A DNA stretch of 64,000 nt from Rhizophagus irregularis (GCF_026210795.1 NC_089433.1:1823001-1887000), one strand, 5' to 3'; shown: positions 1 through 12,679, numbered from the stretch's first letter. Translations and numbers: made by a program. Notes: generated by a model not told the origin, from the letters alone.

Positions 1-556
1 CGTTTCCTTAAACGAGTATCAAAAAAGGATCTGTACCTGCTTGGTTTAATTATTTATTTAATCTTATTGTTATTCCTAATTCTATTTCTTTGTTTGTTTT
101 ATCACAATTTAGAATTCCTATTTCTCATACTGTAGCTTCTATTTCTTTTATAGACATTAGTCGTAATTATTGTTTAACCCTCAATGGGCTATTTCTTTCA
201 ATCGTAATACTAACTCTTTTCTTGTTGGCCGTGTAATCACTATTTATCCTGCTCCACGTAACAAAGCTCTTATCTCGCATTGGATTGCAACTTCGGTTGA
301 TGATTTGTTTTCTGATTTCTCAGCATGCCAAGGATGTGCTTCTGCTATCCCGCGATCCTCTACCTCTACATCAGGAAGTCACGGGAAAAATGTTTATTAC
401 ATGTACATTTTTGTAGATCATGTATATTATAATATTCATTATTTTAAATTAACATGTAATATTTAACATTAATGAGCATCATCAATGAGATTTTTATCAT
501 GATGTGCAGCATTAAATAATGATAATTCAATATTTATCAAATTTATAATTTTTTAT

Positions 557-640
557 ATTAGTGCACTAGTCAAAATAGACCATGATCTACGATTAGACAT
601 TGGTCAAATAGTGCACTAATTAAAACGTCACGCGTTACGC
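557..640. repeat. Inverted repeat with GTGCACTA arms and a CG-rich motif
   Basis: TTAGTGCACTA and TAGTGCACTAA face each other about 40 bp apart and can form a hairpin. The segment includes CACTAGTCAAAA (564-575), similar to the terminus of the CACTG elements, and is followed by an ACGCGT-containing stretch. It lies just upstream of the CT-rich tract, where a promoter for the downstream array would be expected. Function is inferred only. Confidence 0.45.
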
Positions 641-675
641 ATATTAAAAGTTTAAAAAAGGATCATCATCTTTTT

Positions 676-806
676 TTAAACTTTTCATTCTCTTTCATCC
701 TTCCCCTATCATCCTTCCTTTCCCCCCTTCCCTTCCTTTATCTTCCTTTCCTTTCCCTTTGTCCCTCCCTCCCTTTCGTCCTTCCCTTCCCCCTTTTCTC
801 ACGCCT
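676..806 (+). promoter_or_regulatory. CT-rich tract upstream of the exon-like array
   Basis: About 130 nt are almost pure C and T on the plus strand. Pyrimidine-rich blocks just upstream of transcription starts are common in fungal promoters. The matching tract in the element at 22670-26144 lies in the same relative position (25290-25430, purine-rich on +, pyrimidine-rich on -), which supports a shared role as promoter or leader. Confidence 0.4.
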
Positions 807-819
807 CTTTTTCTTGGAA

Positions 820-2650
820 GTAATGTAAGTTTCATTTCGAAACTTACATATTTTTTTTTAATTTATTTTTTTTTTAATTTAAAAAACAACTTAACATTTC
901 TTATTGTTATTTTTTTGTAGGACGCGCACTAGGAGGACGCCAGCTTGAATACTACGAAACCGGACTTTAGGTAGTGAGAAATGGGAAAGGGGAAGAGATT
1001 TTTGTTATTTTATTTTAAGAAACGAACTAACGTTTCTTTTTGTTATTCTTTTTTTGTAGGACGTGCACTAGGAAGACGCTGGCTTGAATACTACGAAACT
1101 GGACTTTAGGTAGTGATAAATGGGAAAGGGGGGAGATTTTTGTTGTTTTTAATTTAAGAAACGAACTAATGTTTCTTTCATTATTTTTTTTTTTATAGAA
1201 CAAGGACGCCGGCTTGAATACGAAACCAGACTTTAAGGTAAAAAACTGGAAAGGGGGGATTGGAGGAAGGGGACTTGAACTAAGATTCGTAAGAATCTTG
1301 GTTTTATTTATTTTTTTTTATTATTTTAGAATAGTTACTAATAACCGTTCTTTTCTTTTTAGATTTCGGATGGACTTCCGATTTTTGGAAAAGGAGAAAC
1401 CAAGATTCGTAAGTACGTACGAATCTTGGTTTTTTATTTTTATTTTTTATTATTACGAACGGTTACTAATAACCATTTTTTTTTGTTTAGGTTCGGATGG
1501 GCTTCCGAATTCCAAAGAATGGAAGACTAAAGATTCGTAACGGTAAGTACAAATTTTTTTTTATTTTTTATTTTATGGAACGGTTTACTAACCGTTCCTT
1601 TCTTTTTTTTTATAGGTTTGGTGAGCTTCTGACGAACGGAAACCAAGATTCGTAAGAATCTTGGTATTTTTTTTTTATTTTATAGAACGGTTTACTAACC
1701 GTTCCTTTCTTTCTTTTATAGGTTCGGTGGGCTTCTGACAAACGGGGAACCAAGATTCGTACGAATCTTGGTTTTTATTTATTTTTTTTATTATTATGGA
1801 ACGGTTTACTAACCATTCCTTTTTTTATTTTTATAAGTTCGGTGTCTCAGAAGAATGGAAAAACCTAAAGATTCGTAAGTACTAGTACGAATCTTTTGGG
1901 TTTTTTTTATTTTTTTTAATATTACGAACAGTTACTAACCGTTTTTTTCTTTTATTTTTTTTTTATAGGATTGGGTGGTCTTCCGAAGAACGGAAAATAA
2001 TAAACTGAGGTTCGTAAGTATTTTACTACAAACTTTAGGATTTTTTTAATATTACGAACGGTTTATTAACCGTTCTTTCTTTCTTTTTTTTAGAGGATCA
2101 GGTGGATTTCTAAAGATCGGAAAAAGGAGAACTAAGGTTCGTAAGTATTATATTACGAACCTTAGATTTATTTTTTTTTAATGCTATGAATGGTTCTAAC
2201 CATTCTTTTTGTTTTATTTTTTAGATTTCGGGTAGGCCTCCAATCTTCGGATAAAGTGGAACCAAGATTCATGAGTACGAATCTTGGTTTGTTTATTATT
2301 TTTTTTTTTAAATATTATGGAACGGTTACTATTTACTAACCGTTCTTTTTCTTTTTTTTAGGTCTCAGGTGAATTTTCGAAGAATGAAACAAGAAGATCA
2401 AGATTTGTAAGTATATACAAATCTTAACGGAACGGATTAGTAAGTTTCGAAGTTTTACTTCAAAACTTTTTTTAAAATTTTTTTTTAAATTAATTTTTTT
2501 ATTAATTCTTTTTTTATCTTTTTATTGTTAGGTTGTACTTCTTGAACAAGTTTCGAAGAATAACTGAACTTCAAACCTTTTTTTGTAGGTCACGGAGTAT
2601 TTAGTTAATTAATATAAAGATTGTAAGTTTCGTTGCGAAGCCTACTGTCT
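820..2650 (+). repeat. Tandem micro-exon/intron-like array 1 (about 14 units)
   Basis: Units of roughly 100-140 bp each contain a T-rich tract ending in TAG (for example near 920, 1058, 1198, 1360, 1490, 1614, 1724, 1970, 2093, 2223, 2361, 2532, 2588), an exon-like segment of about 35-50 nt (a common start is GTTCGGTGGGCTTC), and a GTAAGT/GTAAGA donor-like site. The donor often lies inside a palindrome (CCAAGATTCG facing CGAATCTTGG). A second hairpin, GAACGGTT-TACTAACC-GTTC-like, exposes TACTAAC, the classical branch-site sequence, just upstream of the next pyrimidine tract. No long ORF exists without splicing. Whether it is spliced is unknown. Confidence 0.6.
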
Positions 2651-4854
2651 TTTTTTCATTTTCTTTAACAGTTGTTACTTTTAATAATAGAAAAATTTAG
2701 CTAATATTATTGTTATAGTGTATTTAATAAAATAAATTCAATAATATTATAAATTTAATATGATGTTTATTATCTTTAAATAATGTACATCGTTAATAGA
2801 CATTAAAATTAGGTGATGCACATCGAATATTATGACATCGGTAGTACATTGCAGGGTCCGATGTTCAGCGTTTCTTTATAATGTACATCAAATGACCGAT
2901 GTACATTTGATAAACATTTTTCCCGTGACTTCCTGATGTAAGACTTTACTTAAACGGTGTCCTTCTGAAGGATGTTTTTCTTATGTTCCGTTATCAAGTT
3001 TGATCTGTTATTCTACGAAACCTCATACTTATATACATGCGGATACTCGCTCAGTTTCACTTTCTGCATTGTTAGGCTATGCCAAATCTCTTTTATTATT
3101 TCATCTATTTGCTTCGGTTCGGCTACCTCCTGCGCTTACCCAAGCGTCCAGGATTTCTGATATCCAACTTCCTTCTTCGGTATCTATACTTTATATTGAT
3201 GGTTCCTTCCTTCCTCCTTCTAGTCATCTGGTATTTTCGATGGCCTATGCATAGACTGCTATAGATCCTGATGGGTTTATTTTGGAATCCCATTATAATA
3301 TCATTTCTTCCATTTTTCCATCTCCTTTACGTTCAGAAGTATTTGCTTTATTGCATGGATTGGACTCCCTCCCTCGGAATTCAAAAATTACTGTCGCCAC
3401 TGATTGTGCCCAATTACTTTCTTTATGGTCTTTATATGTGAATGCTCCTTTTATTCCCAGAATGCTTAAAGAATCCAACCACCTTTTGTGGTCTTCTATA
3501 CGCACTATTATGTGGCAAAAGAATCTGGATGTTTCCTTGATTAAGGTTCATGCTCACGCTGACAACCCTTTGAATAATCATGTGGATGTATTAGCCAAAG
3601 CTGCTCATACCGACTCGCATCTTTCTTCTCATCCATCATTGAAATTGCTAGCTTCTTGCATTTTACAATTTAATTTCTTACCTGTGGATATGAATATCCG
3701 GAAATTTATTAGAGATATTTTTGATGCTAAATGTCTTTTAACTCTTGCTGTATTACCAAGATTTAATTCCTCTTCTTCGATTTCTGATATCGATTGGGCT
3801 TGCACCAAATTTTGTCTCAATAACAATAAGCAATTTGTCTCTCATCAGAATGGCCGTTCTGAGTTTTGTAGTTTCCGTATCAAACTAATATTAGATATGC
3901 TTCTGACGCTTACAACTCTTCAGAGACAAAAGCCTCATCTTTACAATCCGAGTTGGCTTTGTCCTCAATGTAACTTTTCTCCTGAGACTTTAAACCACTT
4001 GTGGACTTGTCCTTATATTTTACCAGAATTTAGTCCTTTAAAAACTTTTAAAACACTACTATTGGCTCTTCGGACTACTTATCTTGATAACTTTCTTTCC
4101 GCGTCATCTTTTATCCCTTTACCGGACACTTTTGCTGCTGAATTTATGGCTCTTAATTGTTGGGATTGTGACCCTCCTTCAATTTCCTACTTACTGCTCG
4201 CAAGAGGACTTATACCGATATCTCTTACAGAATTTCTTGGAATCTATTTCTCTTCACCTACCATATGGTCTATCTTAGATACACCTTTGCATGACTTTCA
4301 TTTTGACCTTTATGTTCAAATCTGGTTGTGCCGGTCTATTTTCTTTCATCATTGGGAATCAGCTCAAGGCATTACTAATAAAATGAAATCGTTAGCTCTT
4401 GGGCCTTCTTCTATTTCTCGCTCTTCCTCTAACATTCCTCCTGATTCTTTGACACCTTCCTTGGCGACAGTTTCCTCAGATTCCTGGGTTTCCTGGGTTT
4501 CCTCTTCTATAATCCGTGAGGGATCTTGGATTTCACATTTGGATTTTTGGCGCCGTTTAACAGTTCAGCCTCTACTTAGGATTTCTTCTTGGTAACAGAT
4601 TGGATTTTAGGATATGCTGGATAGTTGACTCACACTGGCCTTCGGGTAAAGATGGGGTATGCGTTTCTGTAATAGTTTAGTTTTTCTTTACTTAATTTTA
4701 TTTTGTTTAGATTTCTTTACTTGTATGAATCGTGAAGCTAGTTCTTTTTATTTTTTGTTTAATTTTCTATATTTTGTAATATTGTTCGATTTGATTATTG
4801 TACTTTTCGTTTAATAATTATAATAAAAGATAAAGTTAAAAGACTGTTTGCTCA

Positions 4855-4868
4855 TAATCACCAAATAA
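4855..4868 (+). other. LINE-A junction target 14-mer (A1/A2)
   Basis: TAATCACCAAATAA, the same 14 bases as at 19927-19940 and 20824-20837. It separates the 3' end of A1 from the 5' end of A2 and is read as the target-site duplication of family A. Confidence 0.75.
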
Positions 4869-5010
4869 GAGGATCATCGCAACTCTTTCCTGAATTTTTG
4901 AAAATACTAATAAAAATTTATTTTTGAAATTTTCGTTTGAAAATTTCTAAGTGCTCGTTCAAAATACTAATATTTCCACAGTTGCTTTCCTCTTTACTGA
5001 GCTTTATACT

Positions 5011-7134
5011 ATGACTACACCTCCAGCTCCTTCTGTTATTAACCCGAATATTCCGCCGCCACCGCGTCCTGTTGTTTCTACTCCCTCTGGAGACCGACCT
5101 TTATCTCCCACTAGTACCGCTGGCGCATCTAACAAACGTTCACGCGTTGTCTCTGATGACGCTATGAATGTTGATATAACTTCACCTTCTGCTTCGGCTT
5201 CCAACCTTATTTTTACCGCTCCCTCAGGCCTTCCTGTCAACAAAGTCCAAGTGATTACCTCTTTTCGTAATACTACTACTTCTGTTGAAACTATTGACGC
5301 TTCTATCCATGCTCCCTCTAACATTAATGGTAAAGGCAAAGCTGTTGCCTTCGATATGCCAGAGCGCTGACCCTCTCCCGATGGTAATGCGGCTGCTATC
5401 AAATCCGCACCTTCTCACTACCATGCTGCGGCCTATCTACGCGACGCGCCTGACACGTTCAAAGCTAAATTTACCACCAATCGCTCCATATGTGACGAAG
5501 TGGATTGTTCACTCTCCCGATATCCTTCTTATGGCGCCCGTGCACATTGCGATAGATCAGGCGATAACAAAAAGATCCTTGTCTTCTTCAATGATCAGCA
5601 TGATTTTACCGATTGTGTCAGCTCCCCGCATGCAGATCTTCTCAATTTAGCCTTTGTTCATTATTCCCCTGCAGATGCCAAACTCAATGATGAAGCAAAG
5701 TCTTTGTTTGTTACTGACATCCCACTCTTCCTGAATGAGATGCAAGTCCGCCAGGCATTTTCCTGATATGGAACTGTGATTAAATGCAAACTCACCCCTA
5801 AGAAACATTACTACAATGGTCATATCCAGTTTTCTTCTGTGGATGCAATTGCCCAATTTGATGATATTTGGGCGATCATTTGCCTTGGTAATTCCTTACG
5901 TGTCTGCCCGGCATCTTTTTCAAAATGCCAACATGACAGCCGTAGAGAATATGTTGCTATTCTTGCCAGCATTCCAAAAAATATTAAAGAAGCCGACCTT
6001 TTTGAAATTGCTAATCAAGTTAATGCTAAAGCCCTTAACGTCCCACTATCTATTAACTCTTACAAGCCTAAACCCTACGCATACTTGAATTTTTCTTCAT
6101 TTGACACTCTAGAAGCTGTAAAAGAAATGACCGTAGCTTTCCATGGCAAAGGGTTGATATGGCACCCTCCCAATGAAGCACATACTTTATGCCATGTTTG
6201 TGGGCGTTCTGGTTGTTCACCTTCTGTTTGTAGTCCTTGTCCTACACGAAAAGTGGATGATCACCTTAACAAATTATATTCACGCTTCAATGCTGGTTCT
6301 TGACGTGGTCATCAGAATTCACGCCAACCGCGTGATAAATCCAATTCCCGTTCACGATCGCGATCTAATTCCAGATTTCGCAATCCATCTTCTTCATTCC
6401 GATCTAATAACAGTAATAACCGTACTAATAATACTCGTCCTGATACTTCTCGTAGTAACAACTGAACCAACAGCAATAATAATAATAACATTCCCAATAA
6501 CAATGGTTATTCTTCCGGTTCTATTCAACCTCCACCTGAGCCTCGTCCTAATAATTCTACTACACATATCTCTTCTTCTGACAATTCTGCTTATACACTT
6601 CTTCAACATATCATTGATGAGTTAAAGGCGCAGATTAAAGAGATTGCTACTACCCTCAAATCTCTTGATGAAACGGTCTCCTGGATGCAGGATACTATCA
6701 CGAATCATGATTATAGAATTTCTGAGCTCGAATCAATGATGAATTATGATAGCGGTAATCCTGGTGACTCAGATTTGTACCCACCTCATGATGATCAAGA
6801 AACTCATTCCTATAATAATGGATGGGATGATGCCCCAACCCAGGACACGAATTCAGGATTCAACCTTCTTCCTCATACTGCACCCTCTCTTATTGATACT
6901 TCTCCTGATGCTTCTTTTTCTACTTTGGATCCTAACTCTGTCTTATCACGACGACATGTCCCCTTACTTAACTCTCGACCTACTATTATTGCCCCTGATG
7001 CTAATGCTTTCCGTCTGCAATTGGAAATTTCTAATGTTACTAATACCCAAAAGAATCTTTCTGCCCAACTTGGTTCGATTATGAATAAGTTGGACTCCTT
7101 CTCCCCCTCAAAACCTTCCCCTTCTAATGATTGA
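5011..7134 (+). pseudogene. LINE-A ORF1 (RRM plus zinc-knuckle nucleic-acid-binding protein), four in-frame TGA
   Basis: One continuous 708-codon frame interrupted only by TGA codons at 5368, 5764, 6301 and 6463; no frameshift is present. ORF1 proteins bind the element RNA and form the RNP. Visible parts: a Pro/Ser-rich N-terminus, a predicted RRM-like segment around residues 230-330 (LFVTDIPLF start), a CHVCGRSGCSPSVC knuckle (CX2CX4CX4C) near residue 395, an Arg/Ser/Asn-rich linker, and a C-terminal heptad-like segment near 530-580. ATG 5011 is chosen because it gives 707 aa, the same as the family B ORF1. The stops read as CGA-to-TGA changes; in several places Arg fits the context. Confidence 0.82.
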
Positions 7135-8340
7135 ACACCAACTTGATTTGGGTGATTTACAGGGACTTCACCCCCCTGACAGTGTGTTACCTGATAGTCT
7201 TAATAGCAAGATCCCTTCCTTTTCTCCTTCCCCTCTTATTAATTTTGGACAAATCAATGTTAATGGTTTATGTTCCCCTGTTAGACAATTGCACTTGTTA
7301 AATTATTTCTTGCATTCCTCATTTGGTGTTTTATCTCTAAATGATACTCGTCTTACTTCATCTAGTGCTAAATTTATTTATCAAAATGATCATTCCCAGT
7401 ATAATTTTAAGTCCTATTGGGCTCCTTTCCCTTCTAATTCATGACATCATGATGGTGTTGGTCTTTTACTTCGCCATCCTTTACATAAACATGTTCAGAA
7501 AATTGATCCCTGGAAAGGTCGTCTTTTAAAATTAGATCTTTTTTTCCATCAAACTAAAATTTCTATTATTTCAGTTTATATTCCTCCTTATCATTCTATT
7601 CATTATAAAGAACGTGATGCTATTTTTGCTCAACTTAATTTATGGCTTGATAAAGCCCGCTCTAATAACTATCACGTAGTCATCCTTGGTGATTTTAATG
7701 CAGATGAATTTTCACATTCACATCTTCCTCAACATCATTTAAAAATTTTACGATTACTTTCTTCTCGATATTTTACGGATCATTAATCCCATATTTCCTC
7801 AACTTCAGGTCCTAGTCCTACCTTTTATCATCAGAATGGTTCTTCACGACTTGATTATATTTGGTCATCCCCTGGATTTCCTGCTCCTGGTCTTTTCTCT
7901 CAAGTTGAAACTTGTCCTAAGCTGAACGATAATCAATTTACTGATCACTGTGTACTTATAACGGCCTTTGATTTTAGTTCTTGTTTCGCTACTTTAGCTA
8001 AAGCTAGATTAAAGCAGAAAAGCGAACAACGCACCATTTTTCTCTACAAGAATTTAAAAGAAGATATTTGAAAAACATTTTCCAATGAAGTAAACTCACG
8101 TCTTGAGTTGTATTTGACCACACACCATCCCTCTATATCTTTACTTTCAGCTCTTCCTTTGGACAAACTTTGGCACGCTCTTAAACGTTCTATTCTTGGT
8201 GGTGCCATTGACTCTCTACCATTTCAACATGTATCCAATACTCACCATCATAAATATTCTCCTGAGCTTACTAAGCTTATTGCTATCAACAAATTTTTGG
8301 ATAGATTATTGTTTAAATTGACCACATCTAGGCCTACACT

Positions 8341-8515
8341 GGTCAAAATCAATTCTATCGGGTACATATCGGGTACCTATATATCGGTGGCTAATCGGAT
8401 AAGTATCGGGTATTTTTACATATCGGGTACCCGATAGCTAAGCTATTAGTCACTGATATTGTATATCGGGCATTGATCTATCTTACACATATCAGGTACC
8501 CGATATGTAAATTTT
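8341..8515. repeat. Subterminal palindromic repeats (ATCGGGTACCCGAT)
   Basis: Several copies of ATATCGGGTAC and its inverse occur within 180 bp of the left end. The same motif recurs at 14095-14110, at 15280-15375 near the right end, and in the MITE at 46.9-47.1 kb. Repeated palindromes next to the TIRs are typical transposase-binding sites of CACTA-type elements; that role is inferred. Confidence 0.6.
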
Positions 8516-8559
8516 AATACGTAAGATTTTTATTTTGTACAACGTACTGTATTATATAT

Positions 8560-11500
8560 AATCCGTTTCAACTAAAATTTTTTATTTAAATTCATTTTTT
8601 AGATAATTTTTATAAATAATTTTCTAAGAAATTTTAAAAGTCCATTTGAATAATATTTAATAGGGATTTTATTTAAGAAACTTTTAGATAGATTTTTTTG
8701 AGAAATTTTTTAAGAGTCCGTTTGGAAAAATTATTTTTTTAACTAAGAGGATCATTTAGAGCATTTTTGATAGAGAATTTTCTAAAGATTTGTTTGGAGA
8801 GATTATTTTTGAGAATTTTTTAACTAAAGGGACCGTTTGGAACATTTTTTGATAGAGAATTTTCTAAGAATTCGTTTGGGAAATGGTTTTTTGAGAATTT
8901 TTTAACTAAAAGGATCATTTGGGCATTTTTTGATTGAGAATTTTCTAAGAGTTCGTTTAGGGAAATTATTTTTTGAATTTTTTAATTAAGGGGATCGTTT
9001 AGGGCATTTTTTGATTGAGAATTTTCTAAGAGTTCGTTTAAAGAGATTATTTTTGAGAATTTTTTAACCAAAGGGACCGTTGGAACATTTTTTGATAGAG
9101 AATTTTTTTGATAGAGAATTTTCTAAGAGTTTGTTTGGAAAAATTATTTTTTGAGAATTTTTTAACTGAAGGTATCATTTGATAGAGAAATTTCTAGGAG
9201 TTCGTTTAGGAAAATTATTTTTTGTATTTTTTAATTAAGGGGATCGCTTAGGACATTTTTGATAGAGAATTTTCTAATGATTTGTTTGGAGAGATTGTTT
9301 TTGAGAATTTTTTAATTAAAGGGAACGTTTGGAACATTTTTGATAGAGAATTTTCTAAGAATTTGTTTGGGAAATGGTTTTTCAAAAATTTTTTAACTAA
9401 AAGGATCATTTAGGGCATTTTTTGATTGAGAATTTTCTAAGAGTTCGTTCAGGGAAATTATTTTTTGAATTTTTTAATTAAGGGGATTGTTTAGGGCATT
9501 TTTTGATTGAGAATTTTCTAAGAGTTCGTTTAGGGAAATTATTTTTTGAATTTTTTAATTAAGGGGATCGTTTAGGGCATTTTTTGATTGAGAATTTTCT
9601 AAGAGTTCGTTTAGGGAAATTATTTTTTGAATTTTTTAATTAAGGGGATCGTTTAGGGCATTTTTTAATAGAGAATTTTCTAAGAGTTCGTTTAGGGAAA
9701 TTATTTTTTGTATTTTTTAATTAAGGGGATCGTTTAGGGCATTTTTTGATAGAGAATTTTCTAATGATTCGTTTGGAGAGATTATTTTTGAGAATTTTTT
9801 AACCAAAGGAACCGTTGGAACATTTTTTGATAGAGAATTTTCTAAGAATTTGTTTGGGAAATGGTTTTTTGAGAATTTTTTAACTAAAAGGATCATTTAG
9901 GGCATTTTTGATTGAGAATTTTCTAAGAGTTCGTTTAGGGAAATTATTTTTTGTATTTTTTAATTAAGGGGATCGCTTAGGGCATTTTTGATAGAGAATT
10001 TTCTAATGATTCGTTTGGAGAGATTGTTTTTGAGAATTTTTTAACTAAAGGGAACGTTTGGAACATTTTTGATAGAGAATTTTCTAAGAATTTGTTTGGG
10101 AAATGGTTTTTCGAGAATTTTTTAACCTAAAGGATCATTTAGGGCATTTTTGATTGAGAATTTTCTAAGAGTTCGTTTAGGGAAATTATTTTTTGTATTT
10201 TTTAATTAAGGGGATCGCTTAGGGCATTTTTGATAGAGAATTTTCTAATGATTCGTTTGGAGAGATTGTTTTTGAGAATTTTTTAACTAAAGGGAACGTT
10301 TGGAACATTTTTGATAGAGAATTTTCTAAGAATTTGTTTGGGAAATGGTTTTTCGAGAATTTTTTAACCTAAAGGATCATTTAGGGCATTTTTGATTGAG
10401 AATTTTCTAAGAGTTCGTTTAGGGAAATTATTTTTTGTATTTTTTAATTAAGGGGATCGCTTAGGGCATTTTTGATAGAGAATTTTCTAATGATTCGTTT
10501 GGAGAGATTGTTTTTGAGAATTTTTTAACTAAAGGGAACATTTGGAACATTTTTGATAGAGAATTTTCTAAGAATTTGTTTGGGAAATGGTTTTTTGAGA
10601 ATTTTTTAACTAAAAGGATCATTTAGGGCATTTTTGATAGAGAATTTTCTAAGAGTTCGTTTGGGGAAATTATTTTTTGTATTTTTTAATTAAGGGGATC
10701 GCTTAGGGCATTTTTGATAGAGAATTTTCTAATGATTCGTTTGGAGAGATTGTTTTTGAGAATTTTTTAACTAAAGGGAACGTTTGGAACATTTTTGATA
10801 GAGAGTTTTCTAAGAATTTGTTTGGGAAATGGTTTTTTGAGAATTTTTTAACTAAAAGGATCATTTAGGGCATTTTTGATTGAGAATTTTCTAAGAGTTC
10901 GTTTAGGGAAATTATTTTTTGTATTTTTTAATTAAGGGGATCGCTTAGGGCATTTTTGATAGAGAATTTTCTAATGATTCGTTTGGAGAGATTGTTTTTG
11001 AGAATTTTTTAACTAAAGGGAACGTTTGGAACATTTTTGATAGAGAATTTTCTAAGAATTTGTTTGGGAAATGGTTTTTCGAGAATTTTTTAACTAAAAG
11101 GATCATTTAGGGCATTTTTGATAGAGAATTTTCTAAGAGTTCGTTTGGGGAAATTATTTTTTGAATTTTTTAATTAAGGGGATCGTTTAGGGCATTTTTT
11201 GATAGAGAATTTTCTAAGGATTCGTTTGAAGAGATTATTTTTGAGAATTTTTTTAACTAAAGGGAACGTTTGGAACATTTTTGATAGAGAATTTTCTAAG
11301 AGTTCGTTTGGGAAATGGTTTTTCGAGAATTTTTTAATTAAAAGAATCATTTAGGGCATTTTTTGATAGAGAATTTTCTAAGAGTGTGTTTAGGGAAATT
11401 ATTTTTTGAATTTTTTAATTAAGGGGATCGTTTAGGGCATTTTTTGATAAAGAATTTTCTAATGATTCGTTTGGAGAGATTATTTTTGAGAATTTTTTAA

Positions 11501-12235
11501 GCCAAAGGGATCGTTTGGAACGTTTTTGATAGAGAATTTTCTAAGAGTTCATTTGGAAATGGTTTTTCAAGAATTTTTTAACTAAAAGGATCGTTTAGGG
11601 CATTTTTTGATAGAGAATTTTCTAAGAGTTCGTTTGGAAAAATTATTTTTTGAGAATTTTTTAACTAAAGGGATCATTTGGGACATTTTTGATAGAGAAA
11701 ATTCTAGGAGTTTATTTGGGGAAAGTATTTTTTGAGAATTTTTTAACTGAAGGTATCGTTTGATAGAGAAATTTCCAAGAGTTCGTATAGGGAAATTATT
11801 TTTTGAATTTTTTAATTAAGGGGATCGTTTAGGGTATTTTTTGATAGAGAATTTTCTAAGAGTTTGGGGAAATTATTTTTTGAGAATTTTTTAACTGAAG
11901 TATCGTTTGATAGAGAAATTTCTAAGAGTTCGTTTAGGGAAATTATTTTTTAAATTTTTTAATTAAGGAGATCGTTTAGGGCAATTTTTGATAGAGAATT
12001 TTCTAAGAGTTTGTTTGGAAAAATTATTTTTTAAATTTTTTAATTAAGAGGATCGCTTAGGGCATTTTTGATAGAGAATTTTCTAAAGATTCGTTTGGAG
12101 AGATTATTTTTGAGAATTTTTTAACTATTTGGAACATTTTTTGATAGAGAATTTTCTAAGAGTTTGTTTGAAAAATTATTTTTTGAGAATTTTTTAACTG
12201 AAGGTATCATTTGATAGAGAAATTTCTAAGATAAT
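8560..12235 (+). repeat. Satellite of about 80-bp units with a 242-bp higher-order repeat
   Basis: The core unit reads roughly GATAGAGAATTTTCTAAGAG, then a TTCGTTTRGG stretch, a T-rich block and TTTTTTAAYTAA. Between 9891 and 11342 three unit types alternate in fixed order, so GATCATTTAGGGCATTTTT recurs at 9891, 10133, 10375, 10617, 10859 and 11101, exactly 242 bp apart each time. Outside this core the units are more diverged. This is higher-order-repeat structure inside a DNA transposon; there is no coding potential. Confidence 0.88.
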
Positions 12236-12446
12236 ATAGTTATTGAGTATGATATATACTTCCGATGGTGTATAGTAATAAAATTCTAAAAACCGTTCAT
12301 TGTATATTATAATCCAAGTACTTACAATTCATATCTTTTTCGTTTATATAATTATCATTCGGTAAATCATCTTTGATGTTTTGTCCCTATAATAATATTG
12401 AGAAAAGTTAATTTATCATTAATTTCGTCATAATAAGAGAAGTATA

Positions 12447-12560
12447 GTGTAAAAAAACTATACTGTATAGATAAAAGGGGTACTGTATAAAATAAAAACT
12501 ATACTGTATAAAATAAAAAACTATACTGTATAGATAAAAAATTATACTGTATGGATAAAT
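12447..12560 (+). repeat. Short repeats around the palindrome TATACTGTATA
   Basis: About five copies of an AAAACTATACTGTATA-type unit (variably spaced, about 20-30 bp) precede the exon-like array. They could be regulatory or leftover terminal repeats; nothing decides between these. Confidence 0.55.
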
Positions 12561-12679
12561 ATAGATTTTTATCAACTATACTATACAACATCGGAGGATT
12601 CGGAGGTATATTTCATACTCAATATCGTTTAACCAGAAATGGATGCTATCGGGTATTCAGTATATCGGTATATTTGATT

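Larger units (their letters stand above)
369..2938 (+). mobile_element. Non-autonomous TIR DNA element (TA duplication) carrying a micro-exon-like array
   Basis: The termini are inverted repeats of about 29 bp beginning CATCAGGAAGTCACGGGAAA; the right end is the reverse complement. TA lies at both flanks (367-368 and 2939-2940), and A2 has a single TA at this point, so insertion with a 2-bp target duplication is directly supported. Near the right end are several ATGTACATC-type subterminal repeats. No transposase ORF is visible. The interior holds a promoter-like stretch, a CT-rich tract and about 14 exon/intron-like units. A TA duplication fits Tc1/mariner-like elements, but the superfamily is not certain. 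Confidence 0.85.
1..4595 (+). pseudogene. LINE-A ORF2 C-terminal part (RNase H, zinc finger), broken
   Basis: This is the 3' end of the reverse transcriptase polyprotein gene of copy A1. The open stretch 3282-4595 carries the second half of the RNase H domain (RSEVFALL glutamate, TDCAQL aspartate, KVHAHADNPLNNHVD histidine/aspartate) and a C-terminal cysteine motif (CPQC, then H-x3-C), and ends at the natural TAA after a Trp. The reading is broken three ways: a 1-bp loss near 175 relative to A2, the TIR insertion at 369-2938, and an in-frame TAG at 3252-3254 where A2 reads TGG. A3 has the same TAG. The copy cannot make a full protein. Confidence 0.8.
1..4868 (+). mobile_element. LINE-A copy A1, 3' portion
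   Basis: This is the 3' part of a non-LTR retrotransposon of family A; the 5' part lies outside the window. It aligns by eye with A2 (from about 17640) and A3 (from about 20865). It holds the end of ORF2 (RNase H and cysteine-rich tail), a 3' UTR with an AATAAAAGATAAAG-like motif, and ends without a poly(A) tail at TAATCACCAAATAA (4855-4868). A 2570-bp TIR element (369-2938) splits it. A2 starts directly after the terminal 14-mer in the same orientation. Confidence 0.85.

Noticed and set aside
170-466. 98-codon ORF as a gene
   Set aside because: It is LINE-A ORF2 after a one-base loss, running into the TIR of the inserted element.
1214-1540. 108-codon ORF as a gene
   Set aside because: It runs through intron-like spacers and T-rich tracts of array 1; the phenylalanine-rich product reflects composition only.
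5011-7134. In-frame TGA codons as recoded (sense) codons
   Set aside because: Four TGA stops interrupt one clean frame, which could suggest recoding. But TAA and TAG stops also occur in ORF2, paralogues have Trp or Arg codons at several of these places, and the B copies B2 and B3 are open without TGA. Deamination-type mutation is simpler.
8560-12235. CRISPR array
   Set aside because: Units are directly adjacent without unique spacers, the DNA is eukaryotic, and no cas-like genes exist.
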